Shown piece by piece: positions 55,014 through 64,000 of a stretch of 64,000 nt of DNA. Every line of letters begins with the position of its first letter. The first letter of the stretch is position 1. Source of the stretch: Pseudidiomarina marina (GTDB taxonomy: Bacteria; Pseudomonadota; Gammaproteobacteria; Enterobacterales; Alteromonadaceae); assembly GCF_003987045.1 (NCBI RefSeq), contig NZ_PIPZ01000001.1, positions 186,001-250,000 of the forward strand. The letters run 5' to 3'. A program made the position numbers and the translations under genes. The notes under the pieces are model-generated. The model saw only the letters and a list, made by a program, of their open reading frames with translations. It did no database searches and had not been told where the DNA came from.

Positions 55014-55937
55014 TTACTCTGATGCCACAAGAACATGGTGATTTAAATGTTGTTTTGCACGATACATGGCATTATCAGCTTTTAATAAAAGCAGCTCAAG
55101 GTCATTACCATGCTGATGCGACAGTGCAATACCGATACTGATGCCAATTTCAAATGACTGATCAGGGGCAATTGCTATTGGCTCTACAAAGGCGTTGATA
55201 ATTTTGTCTGCGATAGCGGTGGCAGCTTCGTTGGACTGCACCCGTTCAAGAAAAACAACGAATTCATCGCCGCCAATACGAGCGACGATATCTTGGTTGC
55301 GAAGACTCTGGACAATCCGCTGCGCCGCTATTTTGAGTACCTGATCGCCAACAGCATGTCCAAAACTATCATTAATCTGCTTAAACTTATCTAAATCTAG
55401 GTACAGCAACGCAATATCACTTTGACGTTGCAATGCTTGTAGCGCTTTTTGATAGAAGTACGCTCGATTTGGAAGCTCAGTTAATGGGTCGAACAGCGCC
55501 TGCTGTTCAAGTTGTTGCAATAACTTAAGTCGTTCAACTTCAGCTTGGCGTTGCTCGGTAATGTCGCGAGCGACGGCAATTCGAATATCATCATCTTTCG
55601 AATAGCGCGCCGACCAAAGTATATGAGCAACTTCACCATTTTTTCGTATGTAACGATTTTCAAAGTTTACTTTTGCTACGCCTTGCATGATTTCGGCGGC
55701 GACTTTCCGTGTCTTATCGTGATCGTCAGGATGCATAAATTGGAACATTGATTGCCCAATCATTTCATCAGGTTGGTAACCGAATACGCGCTCTGCACCG
55801 GCACTAACATAAATAAACTCACCACTCGGATTAACTACACAGATCGCATCAAGTAACAAGTCCATGTACTTTCCCAGAGCTTTAAATTGAGCGAGCTTCG
55901 CGTGCGGCATTGCTTTAATCTTCCAAAAGAGTGACAT
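55014..55937 (-). CDS. PAS-GGDEF diguanylate cyclase
   Basis: A 307-residue soluble protein: PAS domain at about 25-145 (DAICVVNPSGEFIYVSAGAERVFGY, ending IAVARDITEQR) and GGDEF domain at about 165-305 with intact ARIGGDEF and an RNQD inhibitory site. The N-terminus is uncertain: ATG 55937 has no clear ribosome binding site, while Met10 (55910) has TGGAAG 9 bases upstream. Signal unknown. It stands alone between tesB and acnA. Confidence 0.9.
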   Translation of the reverse strand: MSLFWKIKAMPHAKLAQFKALGKYMDLLLDAICVVNPSGEFIYVSAGAERVFGYQPDEMIGQSMFQFMHPDDHDKTRKVAAEIMQGVAKVNFENRYIRKNGEVAHILWSARYSKDDDIRIAVARDITEQRQAEVERLKLLQQLEQQALFDPLTELPNRAYFYQKALQALQRQSDIALLYLDLDKFKQINDSFGHAVGDQVLKIAAQRIVQSLRNQDIVARIGGDEFVVFLERVQSNEAATAIADKIINAFVEPIAIAPDQSFEIGISIGIALSHQHGNDLELLLLKADNAMYRAKQHLNHHVLVASE

Positions 55938-56022
55938 AGCAGTTATAGCATGACGTACGCAGAAGCAAAATGCTTAGCTGTTTATCAGGCTTAATTATTT
56001 GTAATGTGGTACGGATTCAAGA

Positions 56023-56046
56023 TGTTAGTTGGTTGGTAGTTGGTTG
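56023..56046. repeat. Short GTTGGT-type tandem repeat
   Basis: TGTTAGTTGGTTGGTAGTTGGTTG consists of GTTGGT/AGTTGG units in the 215-base spacer before acnA. No complementary arm was found nearby. The rest of the spacer shows nothing but the acnA ribosome binding site AAAGGAG. Confidence 0.5.
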
Positions 56047-56152
56047 ATCTTTGCAATTAATATACCCATAGTGAATATAGATAAACGCTATGGCTGAACC
56101 ACAAATTTGTGACTAAGCTTAGGGGATGCATCGTTTAAAAAAGGAGTAAGCT

Positions 56153-58834
56153 ATGTCGAGCAACGACAGCTTGAAAACGTTAAGTACGTTAGAAGTAAAC
56201 GGTAAGACCTATCACTATCACAGCTTGCCGAAGGCAGCAGAAAAACTCGCTAGCATTGCCGATGTGAAGAAATTACCAACATCAATGAAAGTACTGTTAG
56301 AGAACTTGCTTCGCAATGAAGACGGCGACACGGTTACGGCTGAGGATATTGAGGCAATAGCGAAATGGCTTGATAAGCGTAGCTCAGATCGAGAAATTCA
56401 GTATCGACCAGCGCGCGTACTCATGCAAGATTTTACCGGTGTACCGGCGGTGGTTGATTTGGCTGCTATGCGTGACGCTGTTGCGAAAGCAGGCCAAGAT
56501 CCGAATCAGATTAATCCATTGTCGGCGGTCGACTTGGTGATTGACCATTCGGTGATGGTGGATAAATTTGCGACGCCAGAAGCCTTTAAAGAGAACGTTC
56601 GCATAGAGATGGAACGTAACTTCGAACGCTATCAGTTTTTGCGTTGGGGCCAAAATGCGTTTGAAAACTTCCGCGTGGTGCCGCCAGGCACGGGCATCTG
56701 TCACCAAGTCAATTTGGAGTATTTAGCCAAAGTTGCTTGGACGAAAGAGCAAGACGGGAAAACTTATGTGATGCCGGATACTTTAGTTGGTACCGACTCA
56801 CACACCACAATGATTAACGGCCTTGGTGTACTTGGTTGGGGAGTTGGTGGTATTGAAGCGGAAGCCGCAATGCTCGGACAACCTGTTTCCATGTTAATTC
56901 CTGAGGTTGTTGGTTTCCGAATGACAGGGAAATTACCAGAGGGGGTCACTGCAACCGATTTGGTGTTAACCGTCACGCAGATGTTACGCAAACACGGTGT
57001 GGTAGGTAAATTTGTCGAATTTTATGGTCCTGGCTTAGACAATTTGCCACTCGCTGACCGCGCGACTATCGGTAATATGGCACCAGAATATGGTGCAACT
57101 TGTGGCTTCTTCCCAGTTGACCAAGAAACCTTGCGTTACCTGGAGTTGTCGGGGCGCGACGACGAAACCATTGCGCTAGTAGAGGCCTATGCCAAAGCTC
57201 AGGGCATGTGGCGCGATTCAGGTAACGAACCCGTGTTCACGGATTCTTTAGAATTAGATTTAAGTACTGTTGAAGCGTCTTTGGCAGGCCCGAAACGTCC
57301 ACAAGACCGTGTCGGCATGCCGCAGTTGGGCTCAGCCTTTGATTTGTTCTTAGAAACCAATGGCCAGTCAGCTGAAGCAGACAAAGCAATTAAGGTAAAG
57401 GGGAAAGATTACAGCTTATCGCATGGCGATGTGGTCATCGCTGCGATTACCTCGTGTACCAATACCTCAAACCCAAGCGTCATGATGGCAGCTGGTTTGG
57501 TTGCGAAGAAAGCCCTTGAGAAAGGTATTAATCGTAAGCCTTGGGTGAAATCTTCGTTAGCTCCTGGCTCAAAAGTTGTGACTGATTATTTAGCCAAAGC
57601 GGGTTTAACTGAATACTTAGATAAACTCGGTTTTAACCTTGTCGGTTATGGCTGTACGACCTGTATCGGTAATTCAGGCCCATTACCGGATGAAATCACC
57701 GATGCCATTCGTGAAGGTAACTTAACCGTATCATCGGTACTGTCTGGTAACCGAAACTTCGAAGGGCGTATTCACCAGGATGTTAAAGCCAACTGGTTAG
57801 CGTCACCACCGTTAGTGGTTGCGTATGCGTTAGCGGGAACAACGCGCATTGATTTGAGTAATGATCCGATTGCCGAAGACAGTTCGGGTAATCCGGTGTA
57901 CTTGAAAGACATTTGGCCAACCAGTGCCGAAATTGCGGAAGCTGTGCGCTTGGTTGATGGCGAAATGTTTAGCAAAGAATATGGTGAAGTATTTAAAGGT
58001 GACGACGAGTGGCGTTCTATTCCAATCGGCGAGGGTAAAACCTACAACTGGAGTGACGATTCAACTTACGTGAAAAATCCACCGTACTTTATTGGTATTG
58101 ATAAGCCATTAGCGCCACTTGCAGATGTAAAAGATGCGCGTGTACTGGCGGTATTTGCCGACTCTATTACTACCGACCATATCTCACCAGCTGGTTCAAT
58201 TAAGCCTGATTCACCAGCAGGTAAATACTTGCAAGAAAATGGTGTAGCGGTGAAAGACTTCAACTCATATGGCTCGCGTCGCGGTAATCACGAGGTAATG
58301 ATGCGCGGCACATTTGCCAATATTCGCATTAAGAACCAAATGCTAGACGGTGTTGAAGGTGGCTTTACACGTCATGTGCCAAGTGGTAAGCAAATGGCAA
58401 TTTATGATGCGGCCATGCAATATCAGCAAGAAGGCACACCGTTGGTGGTTTTAGCGGGCAAAGAGTATGGTACCGGTTCAAGCCGAGATTGGGCTGCAAA
58501 AGGTACGACGTTGCTAGGTGTGAAAGCTGTTATCGCCGAGAGCTTTGAACGAATTCACCGCTCGAATTTGGTTGGCATGGGTGTGTTGCCACTACAATTC
58601 GTCGACGGCGAAGGTGTGCAAGCGCATGGACTAACGGGTGATGAGCAAATTAGCATCGTCGGAATCAATAGTGATTTGAAACCAGGTCAGATGCTGAAAG
58701 TTAAAGCGAAGAAAGCTGATGGCTCAGCCGTTGAGTTTGAAGTGAAGTGCCGCATCGATACGGGTAATGAATTGCAGTACTACCGTAGCGGCGGCATCTT
58801 ACACTATGTTTTAAGACAAATGCTTGCGGCCTAA
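56153..58834 (+). CDS. acnA: Aconitate hydratase A
   Basis: Interconverts citrate and isocitrate in the TCA cycle through a [4Fe-4S] cluster. The 893-residue protein matches the AcnA/IRP class in length. Cluster cysteines are in SCTNTSNPS (about 437) and [10 protein letters not shown] (about 503 and 506). [24 protein letters not shown], and near the C-terminus [15 protein letters not shown], are conserved. AAAGGAG precedes the ATG. Its 3' end overlaps the pteridine reductase gene by 4 bases. Confidence 0.97.
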   Translation: MSSNDSLKTLSTLEVNGKTYHYHSLPKAAEKLASIADVKKLPTSMKVLLENLLRNEDGDTVTAEDIEAIAKWLDKRSSDREIQYRPARVLMQDFTGVPAVVDLAAMRDAVAKAGQDPNQINPLSAVDLVIDHSVMVDKFATPEAFKENVRIEMERNFERYQFLRWGQNAFENFRVVPPGTGICHQVNLEYLAKVAWTKEQDGKTYVMPDTLVGTDSHTTMINGLGVLGWGVGGIEAEAAMLGQPVSMLIPEVVGFRMTGKLPEGVTATDLVLTVTQMLRKHGVVGKFVEFYGPGLDNLPLADRATIGNMAPEYGATCGFFPVDQETLRYLELSGRDDETIALVEAYAKAQGMWRDSGNEPVFTDSLELDLSTVEASLAGPKRPQDRVGMPQLGSAFDLFLETNGQSAEADKAIKVKGKDYSLSHGDVVIAAITSCTNTSNPSVMMAAGLVAKKALEKGINRKPWVKSSLAPGSKVVTDYLAKAGLTEYLDKLGFNLVGYGCTTCIGNSGPLPDEITDAIREGNLTVSSVLSGNRNFEGRIHQDVKANWLASPPLVVAYALAGTTRIDLSNDPIAEDSSGNPVYLKDIWPTSAEIAEAVRLVDGEMFSKEYGEVFKGDDEWRSIPIGEGKTYNWSDDSTYVKNPPYFIGIDKPLAPLADVKDARVLAVFADSITTDHISPAGSIKPDSPAGKYLQENGVAVKDFNSYGSRRGNHEVMMRGTFANIRIKNQMLDGVEGGFTRHVPSGKQMAIYDAAMQYQQEGTPLVVLAGKEYGTGSSRDWAAKGTTLLGVKAVIAESFERIHRSNLVGMGVLPLQFVDGEGVQAHGLTGDEQISIVGINSDLKPGQMLKVKAKKADGSAVEFEVKCRIDTGNELQYYRSGGILHYVLRQMLAA

Positions 58835-59544
58835 ATGGTCAAAGCGCGGCCACCATCTACTTTGATGGATTCGCCGGTGATAAATGGGTTGTCGCGTAAA
58901 AAGCGCACCGCAGCTATCATCGGCTCTAAACCTCCTTCAAGGTTCAGTGGTGTTTCAGCGAGTACTTTTTGACGGTGCTGGCTATCGTGCTCAGGCAAAA
59001 ATAATATTGGCCCCGGCTGGATTGCGTTAACGCGCACCGCTGGGGCTAATTTTTTGGCAAATGCTTGTGTCAAACTTGCTAAACCAGCTTTCGCTGCGCA
59101 ATACGCGATATAGTCGGTAGAGGGGCTATCAACATAGATGTCGGTGATATTAACGACACTACCTTCGGCATTGGTGAGCTGCTGCTGTAGCTTGTTAATC
59201 AGCAAGTAGGGCGCTGCGGTGTGCACATTTAATACCGCGACGAGATTGGCATCACTTTCATCCACACGTTGGTTATCAAAAAAGCATGATGCGTTGTTAA
59301 CCAATAGATGCAATTTCTGGCAATGTTGTTGCACAGCCTGAATTAACTGATGCACGTCATTTAAGTTTGCTAAGTTTGCTTGTAAACCAATGGCACCGCG
59401 CTGTTCAAGTTCATCTATGCCGTCTTTAGACGTGTTGTAATGAGCAAGTACCTGATACCCCTCATCGAGCAGTGCATGTGCCAAAGCTAAGCCAAATCGA
59501 CGACCTGCGCCGGTCACTAAAGCAAACTTCTTTGAATTAGTCAT
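58831..59544 (-). CDS. folM: Pteridine reductase / dihydromonapterin reductase (FolM-like SDR)
   Basis: A 237-residue SDR with the Arg-rich cofactor loop [12 protein letters not shown] typical of FolM and pteridine reductases, NNAS in [12 protein letters not shown], and catalytic Tyr and Lys in [10 protein letters not shown]. FolM reduces dihydromonapterin (and dihydrofolate weakly) with NADPH. ATG 59544 is chosen because AAGGGG lies upstream; the frame extends to 59568. It overlaps the FolK-like gene by 8 bases, consistent with a shared pterin role. Confidence 0.88.
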   Translation of the reverse strand: MTNSKKFALVTGAGRRFGLALAHALLDEGYQVLAHYNTSKDGIDELEQRGAIGLQANLANLNDVHQLIQAVQQHCQKLHLLVNNASCFFDNQRVDESDANLVAVLNVHTAAPYLLINKLQQQLTNAEGSVVNITDIYVDSPSTDYIAYCAAKAGLASLTQAFAKKLAPAVRVNAIQPGPILFLPEHDSQHRQKVLAETPLNLEGGLEPMIAAVRFLRDNPFITGESIKVDGGRALTI

Positions 59545-59953
59545 GTAATGCCCCTTGCGTTTGAACAAGTTTATCAGCGATTGGTTTGAGGTTTGGAACG
59601 ACTTCTTGCAAATAGTCAGGTACTTCTTGCCACACTAGGTCAGAGTTCAGCTCACCCAAAATGTCGATATCCATTGGGCGATCTTTTTTACTACTAAGCG
59701 GATCATCACGATCTCGCCCCAGATTAATCTCGATAGCGTTGAACCGCTTTTTGAGAGCAATACTGTCTAACGGTGAAACGATTAAAAATAGGGCATTGAG
59801 GAAGTCATGGTCACTGCGCATATCAACGGGTTGTGTATAGATAGCGCGTGAATAATAAGCTTTGCCCAGCTCTGAGATCGACTCGCGAGCGGCAGCAAAA
59901 TTGCTTTCTGGCGCGATATTGGCGCCCATGCTACATAAATAAATCGGATGCAT
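59537..59953 (-). CDS. FolK-like hydroxymethyldihydropterin pyrophosphokinase
   Basis: A 138-residue HPPK-family protein: YLCSMGANIAPESNF at the start and the ATP/metal site KDRPMDIDIL, corresponding to the R-x-D-x-D-I-L motif of FolK. It is about 20 residues shorter than E. coli FolK and its middle is divergent, so it may be a specialised paralogue rather than the main folate enzyme. AGGGAA precedes the ATG. Co-transcribed with the FolM-like gene. Confidence 0.8.
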   Translation of the reverse strand: MHPIYLCSMGANIAPESNFAAARESISELGKAYYSRAIYTQPVDMRSDHDFLNALFLIVSPLDSIALKKRFNAIEINLGRDRDDPLSSKKDRPMDIDILGELNSDLVWQEVPDYLQEVVPNLKPIADKLVQTQGALHD

Positions 59954-60049
59954 AACATTCCCTAAACGACATTGCTTGTGAGCATACCTTAAGTTGAAAT
60001 GATTTTCCTCACTTGGTAGCCTAGGAACAAAGGGCTACAGGAAGGAATT

Positions 60050-60565
60050 GTGCCAGACCGCGCAAGGTTCGTTATAAACATTGCTTTGTTGTTACTCATC
60101 ACGCTGCTTGCGCGACCCGCTTCTGCCTACGTTTTATCCTGGCAAACTGAATCTTCAAACCAATCTAACAGTGAGTTACCAGAGCTCTCTGCACCTGCAA
60201 ATAGCCGTGAAGGTTATTTTGTTCTAAGCCTATCTAAATCGCCAACTCAAGATCTCATCGTGGAATATTCAACTGATGAAGAATTTCGTGAGATTAATCG
60301 CACTTACGCTTGGTTTGGCGATTTTCAGGACATGACACTCACTGGATTCAGCGACGGCACTCATTATTTTCGACTTAAGGTAAGCTCCAGTGAGCCGGCC
60401 GAAAATACTCATCAAGAAACTCAGCTAAGTAACGTTGTGCAAGTTCAGGTGGATCACTATGCCTTGGAGCAAGCACTAACATTATTTAGCCTTGGTGGCG
60501 TGCTGTTCGCGATTTTAGTCGTGATTATTCTGTACCAACATCAGCGGAGCCGAGCGCATGAGTGA
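60050..60565 (+). CDS. Exported FN3/Ig-like single-pass membrane protein
   Basis: A 171-residue protein with a signal peptide (about 1-27, ending ASA), a beta-rich domain at about 45-135 (FVLSLSKSPTQDLIVEYSTDEEF, then GTHYFRLKV) resembling a fibronectin type III or Ig module, and a C-terminal membrane helix (about 147-167) with a short basic cytoplasmic end. Function unknown. GTG start with AGGAAGGAA upstream. It overlaps the symporter gene by 8 bases and begins a five-gene operon, so it may be an accessory of the transporter. Confidence 0.75.
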   Translation: MPDRARFVINIALLLLITLLARPASAYVLSWQTESSNQSNSELPELSAPANSREGYFVLSLSKSPTQDLIVEYSTDEEFREINRTYAWFGDFQDMTLTGFSDGTHYFRLKVSSSEPAENTHQETQLSNVVQVQVDHYALEQALTLFSLGGVLFAILVVIILYQHQRSRAHE

Positions 60566-61985
60566 AACGGCAGATTTTGCGTTAGATAGTACCTTAGGAC
60601 TCAGTTTGGTCGTCATCTTCGGATTACTCTGGATAATTTTCGGTTGGTACTTAGGGCGCGCTAACAAAACCCACGAAGATTTTGCTTTAGCTGGCCGCAA
60701 CGTTGGTTTCGCATTGGCCGCGGCAACCGCTATGGCGACATGGGTAACTAGCAACACCACACTTGTCGCACCGCAATTGACCTACCAGTTCGGAATTTGG
60801 GGCATGGTTGGCTATTCATTTGCGGCGCTTGGATTAATTCTATTTGCGCCATTGGCGGCAAGAATTAAACGTTTGATGCCCAAGGGCTATACCTCAGGTG
60901 ATTTTATACGCTTGCGTTTTGGTCGTGCAGCCTGGTGGGTGTTTATGGTGATCTCGGTAGTGTATGCCTTCGGTTGGTTAGTAAGCCTTGGTATGGCGGG
61001 AGGTATCTTGCTACAGGCCTTAAGTGGCTTGGATTATCACATTGGTATGACAGCAATTTTGATTATTTGTGTTGGCTACACGTTATTTGGTGGGCTGCGT
61101 GCCGTGATTGCCACTGACTTTATTCAAGCATTAATAATTATCATCGGGGTGGTTGGCATTGCCTGGTACTTGATTGATACGGTGAGTCTCGAAAGTATTC
61201 ATACCGAGTTATCGGAAAATCACCCACGGCTACTCGATTTAATGTTCCCAGCTGCCATTATGTTCTTATTTAATAATATATTTTTCGGATTGGGTGAGAT
61301 TTTTCATTCGAATGTATGGTGGTCACGTGCTCTCGCTTTTAAAGGAAAAGTAGCCTTTAAAGCTTTTTTACTCGGTGGTTTGCTCTGGCTACCCATTCCT
61401 ATTGTTACAGGGTTTATCGCCTTAGCAGCACCGCAACTGGGAATATTCCCGCCAAGCGCTGACATGGTCGGGCCGATGGTTGCGGCAGAAGTGCTAGGTA
61501 AAGTCGGTGCTATCGTGGTGTTTATTGTGGTTTTTTCGGCATTAGCGTCTAGTCTTGATTCATTGCTTGCAGCAACGTCCGATCTAGTCACGCGTGATTT
61601 TTACCATAAAAAGTTACGCCCGCAGGCAAGCGACAAACAATTGTTTAAGTTTAATCGCTACTGCATTGCAGGAATAGGATTGTTAACGTGGCTGTTTTGT
61701 TTGCCGCAAATAGCCACCCTAGGTGCATTGTTAAACTTTGCGGGCGCTTTTGTAGCCAGCACAATCTTCCCAATAGTATTGGGGCTATATCAAAACAAAC
61801 TGTCGGGTACTTACGCCGCGGTAGCTATGGCCAGCGGCACCTTATTAGGACTCGTGAGTTACTTCACGATTGGTTTTTATGTGGCCGCACTAACAGCTTG
61901 TGCAATATCTGCAGCGGTGTGTGCCGTAGGTGTAATGCGCTCACGAAATCGTTTCGATTGGAACAAGTTACAGGAGTCATCGTAA
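60558..61985 (+). CDS. Sodium:solute symporter family protein
   Basis: A 475-residue SSS-family transporter with about 13 membrane segments. Family features are the FALAGRNVGFALAAATAMATWVTSNT region after TM1, GYTSGDFIRLRFG, YTLFGGLRAVIATDFIQALIIIIG and SALASSLDSLLAATSDLVTRD, whose Ser residues contribute to the Na2 sodium site. Substrate is not predictable; relatives take up proline, pantothenate, urea or other amides. It overlaps the neighbours on both sides (8 bases and TAATG), and its operon suggests an amide-, amino-acid- or carbamoyl-related solute. Confidence 0.9.
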   Translation: MSETADFALDSTLGLSLVVIFGLLWIIFGWYLGRANKTHEDFALAGRNVGFALAAATAMATWVTSNTTLVAPQLTYQFGIWGMVGYSFAALGLILFAPLAARIKRLMPKGYTSGDFIRLRFGRAAWWVFMVISVVYAFGWLVSLGMAGGILLQALSGLDYHIGMTAILIICVGYTLFGGLRAVIATDFIQALIIIIGVVGIAWYLIDTVSLESIHTELSENHPRLLDLMFPAAIMFLFNNIFFGLGEIFHSNVWWSRALAFKGKVAFKAFLLGGLLWLPIPIVTGFIALAAPQLGIFPPSADMVGPMVAAEVLGKVGAIVVFIVVFSALASSLDSLLAATSDLVTRDFYHKKLRPQASDKQLFKFNRYCIAGIGLLTWLFCLPQIATLGALLNFAGAFVASTIFPIVLGLYQNKLSGTYAAVAMASGTLLGLVSYFTIGFYVAALTACAISAAVCAVGVMRSRNRFDWNKLQESS

Positions 61986-62104
61986 TGCTTGGATTAACCG
62001 GCTTTAGTGCGTTAGTGATGATTTGCCTCGTTTTAGCAGCTATGGCGCCGGTGATTTTGGTGGCGTTATGGTTAAAAGATTTCATTTCTAAACAACTTTG
62101 GTAA
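61985..62104 (+). CDS. 39-residue membrane peptide, likely symporter accessory
   Basis: The ATG shares the last base of the symporter stop codon (TAATG). The product is a 39-residue hydrophobic peptide (LGLTGFSALVMICLVLAAMA, then PVILVALWLKDFISKQLW) with one membrane helix. The frame runs on upstream inside the symporter gene, but translational coupling fixes this start. Small single-helix partners are known for other SSS transporters; by position this is a candidate subunit. Confidence 0.7.
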   Translation: MLGLTGFSALVMICLVLAAMAPVILVALWLKDFISKQLW

Positions 62105-62110
62105 AACACT

Positions 62111-63175
62111 ATGAATGTGAATGATGTCTCATTTGAACGTGAGCGGCCTGATGTCTATGGCGACGCCCATCCCAAAGCGTTGCTCAGAGTAATTCAGGAA
62201 GACGGGGACTATTTAGTCAAATTAGCGAATCAACACATCGTATCGGGTGATCAGTTTGATCAAGATACGATGAAGCAGTTGTTTCGCTTAGCGGCAAAAA
62301 TTGAAAGCAACCCAAAGCGATTTAGTTCACCGTTGCAGAACAAAATACTGATTAGCGCGTTCTATGAACCGAGCACGCGTACTAGACTCTCGTTCGAGAG
62401 CGCATGGCATCGTTTGGGTGGGGATATTATGTCAATCACCGACCGCTCAACGACGGGCATCGCCAAAGGTGAGTGTTTAGCTGATGTCGCTGAAATGTTT
62501 AACAACTACGGTGATTGCGTCGTGCTGCGTGATAACAACGAAAGTTCGTTATTTGAAATGATGGATGCCTTGCGTATTCCCATCATTAATGCGGGCAATG
62601 GTGTGGATGAGCATCCAACTCAAGCGCTTGCCGATATGTACGCCATTTTCAAATGGCGTCCCGAGCTCATTGACGCCGAGAATAATACGAAAATTCGTAT
62701 TGGTGTTATTGGCGTACCGAATAAAATGCGTACGGTGCGCAGTTTTCTTAAGAGTTTATCGGTGTTCCCACATGCCGTAGAAGAGCTGGTGATCATTCAC
62801 GATGAAGCGAGTTCGTCTCAGTTATTTGGTGCCGGTCAGCGCGAAGAACTAGAAGCTCGTGGTATTCGAATCGCAACCAGTACCGATCTTGATAAAACAT
62901 TACCGAGTTTGGATGTGGTGTATATCAATGCCATTTCGTGGGAAGGCGATACCTTTAATACCTACGGAAGTGCCTTCCATTTAACTGCAAAATCGCCGTT
63001 AAAAAAGGATGCAATTATTCTGCATCCGTTGGCTCGTGGCGAAGAGCTATCAACCGATCTCGACCATACCGCGCACAACTGGTACTTCAGTCAAGCGCGT
63101 GGTGCGGTATTTTTGCGCATGGCCCTTTTGACATGCATGGTAGAACGCGCTGAGCGTGTCATAGACGTCGTATAA
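62111..63175 (+). CDS. Aspartate-carbamoyltransferase-like enzyme with altered substrate site
   Basis: A 354-residue transcarbamylase, about 40 residues longer at the N-terminus than E. coli PyrB. Carbamoyl-phosphate residues are kept: STRTR (88-92), Lys119 in IAKGE, HPTQ (168-171) and Arg207. The aspartate-binding Arg229 and Gln231 of E. coli correspond to Ala274 and Ser276 (YINAISWEGD), and the HPLPR motif is HPLAR (305-309). The end (HNWYFSQARGAVFLRMALL) is ATCase-like. A different amino acceptor is therefore likely. No pyrI follows; instead an asparagine-synthase-like gene does. Confidence 0.85.
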   Translation: MNVNDVSFERERPDVYGDAHPKALLRVIQEDGDYLVKLANQHIVSGDQFDQDTMKQLFRLAAKIESNPKRFSSPLQNKILISAFYEPSTRTRLSFESAWHRLGGDIMSITDRSTTGIAKGECLADVAEMFNNYGDCVVLRDNNESSLFEMMDALRIPIINAGNGVDEHPTQALADMYAIFKWRPELIDAENNTKIRIGVIGVPNKMRTVRSFLKSLSVFPHAVEELVIIHDEASSSQLFGAGQREELEARGIRIATSTDLDKTLPSLDVVYINAISWEGDTFNTYGSAFHLTAKSPLKKDAIILHPLARGEELSTDLDHTAHNWYFSQARGAVFLRMALLTCMVERAERVIDVV

Positions 63176-63192
63176 AAGAGGACCGAGTAAGT

Positions 63193-64000
63193 ATGTGTGG
63201 AATAGCAGGAATATTTAATCGTGATGCCAATCAAACTCCCGATGCACAGACATTGGTGAATATGGCTGCCATCATGCATCATCGAGGGCCGGATGGCTTC
63301 GGTTATCAGACGCTCGATAATACTGGCGTCGGCTTTAGCCATGCGCGATTGTCGATTATTGACTTAAACGAAGACCGAGCGCGGCAACCTTTTGTTAGTG
63401 ATAATGGTCAATTATTGCTAGCACATAACGGTGAATTCTATGATTTTAAGCGTATTCGCGCCGATTTGACGGCACAAGGTGCCCGCTTCCGTAGTAAAAG
63501 TGACTCGGAAATTGTGTTGCATTTGTACGAGCGTGAAGGGCTTGATGAAACCCTTAAGCATTTACGCGGTGAATTTGCGTTTGGTTTGTACGATCGCCAT
63601 GAAGACGCTATGTACTTAGTTCGTGACCGATTCGGTATAAAACCTCTTTACTACACCGAAACGGCTGACGGTGTGGTGTTTGGTTCTGAATTGAAGGTGC
63701 TGTTTGCACATCCGTCGGTGAAGCGCGAATTCTCTAGCGAAGGGCTATATCATCAGTTAATTCAGGTCATGGTGCCGGGCACAACCGCATTTGCAGGCGT
63801 GAAGCAAGTCGCCCCGGGTCATGTTGTAAAAGTGACTCGCAAGAACGGTAAATTAACGTTGAGCGAGTCGAAATACTGGGATGTGAATTTTCCGCTGGAG
63901 CATGAATATCCCGGTGACGAAGTTGATGAACAACAATATATTGAAGGTGTTCGGAAACATCTTTTAGAAGCGGTACAACATCGCTTAACGGCCGATGTTC
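63193..64000 (+). CDS. Asparagine-synthase-like glutamine amidotransferase (3' truncated by window)
   Basis: The first 269 residues are present. MCGIAGIFNRD gives the N-terminal nucleophile Cys2 of class II glutaminases; RGPDGFG, ARLSIID, AHNGEFYDF and GEFAFGLYDR complete the glutaminase domain (to about 195). The synthetase domain starts near 230 and is cut off. AsnB-like proteins amidate carboxylates using glutamine and ATP. It starts 17 bases after the carbamoyltransferase with AGAGGA upstream, so it belongs to the same operon. Whether it makes asparagine or another amide is open. Confidence 0.9.
   Translation, partial: MCGIAGIFNRDANQTPDAQTLVNMAAIMHHRGPDGFGYQTLDNTGVGFSHARLSIIDLNEDRARQPFVSDNGQLLLAHNGEFYDFKRIRADLTAQGARFRSKSDSEIVLHLYEREGLDETLKHLRGEFAFGLYDRHEDAMYLVRDRFGIKPLYYTETADGVVFGSELKVLFAHPSVKREFSSEGLYHQLIQVMVPGTTAFAGVKQVAPGHVVKVTRKNGKLTLSESKYWDVNFPLEHEYPGDEVDEQQYIEGVRKHLLEAVQHRLTADV

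Noticed and set aside
61688-61984. Long upstream extension of the 39-residue peptide
   Set aside because: It lies out of frame within the symporter gene; the TAATG junction is the credible start.

Overview
The window is bacterial chromosome from a gammaproteobacterium, most likely Alteromonadales and probably Idiomarinaceae. This rests on gene families, the tmRNA tag ANDDNYALAA, FadE/PurMN/YebG/FolM-type genes and the density of c-di-GMP proteins; it is inference, since no rRNA lies in the window. It is densely packed with genes, has no gap over 300 bases, and shows no insertion sequence, prophage, CRISPR array or tRNA.

Layout. 0-11 kb: tail of a GGDEF protein, an SDR/AbgT transporter pair, rnhB, argE, a small outer-membrane barrel, a 2-oxoglutarate/Fe(II) oxygenase, a lipoprotein 5'-nucleotidase coupled to a Bcr/CflA exporter, and a second AbgT transporter. 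11-20 kb: fadE with a FadR-like operator, a DUF3108 protein converging on purMN, a GNAT/C39-like fusion, a lipoprotein and a secreted subtilisin. 20-26 kb: ssrA, SOS-controlled yebG, small zinc-ribbon genes including a 44-residue DUF2256 gene, an ArsP/YraQ-type permease, a retropepsin-like protease and a serine hydrolase. 26-33 kb: an eight-gene, translationally coupled operon with five pathway-like genes, a PmrAB/QseBC-like two-component system and murI. 33-43 kb: an EAL protein, an LTA-synthase-like transferase divergent from dgkA, a run of envelope and housekeeping genes, a periplasmic catalase-like protein and a patatin lipoprotein. 43-47 kb: three c-di-GMP proteins. 47-56 kb: glutathione-dependent formaldehyde detoxification, an M16 protease, udk and a nucleoside transporter, tesB and a PAS-GGDEF protein. 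56-64 kb: acnA, a pterin gene pair, and a five-gene operon (Ig/FN3-like membrane protein, Na+/solute symporter, 39-residue membrane peptide, atypical carbamoyltransferase, asparagine-synthase-like amidotransferase) that runs off the window.

The most interesting material is the 26-33 kb operon. Upstream of it lies a TTTAAG-N5-CTTAAG element. The only close counterpart I noticed is CTTAAG-N5-CTTAAG, placed midway between the divergent LTA-synthase-like and dgkA genes. This is the PmrA/BasR box pattern, so the response regulator inside the operon plausibly controls both its own uncharacterised acyl/lipid-type pathway and an envelope-lipid transferase with its diacylglycerol recycler. Two others stand out. 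The carbamoyltransferase operon at the right end encodes an enzyme that keeps the carbamoyl-phosphate site but lacks the aspartate-binding residues. A long leader hairpin buries the Shine-Dalgarno sequence of a GGDEF-EAL gene.
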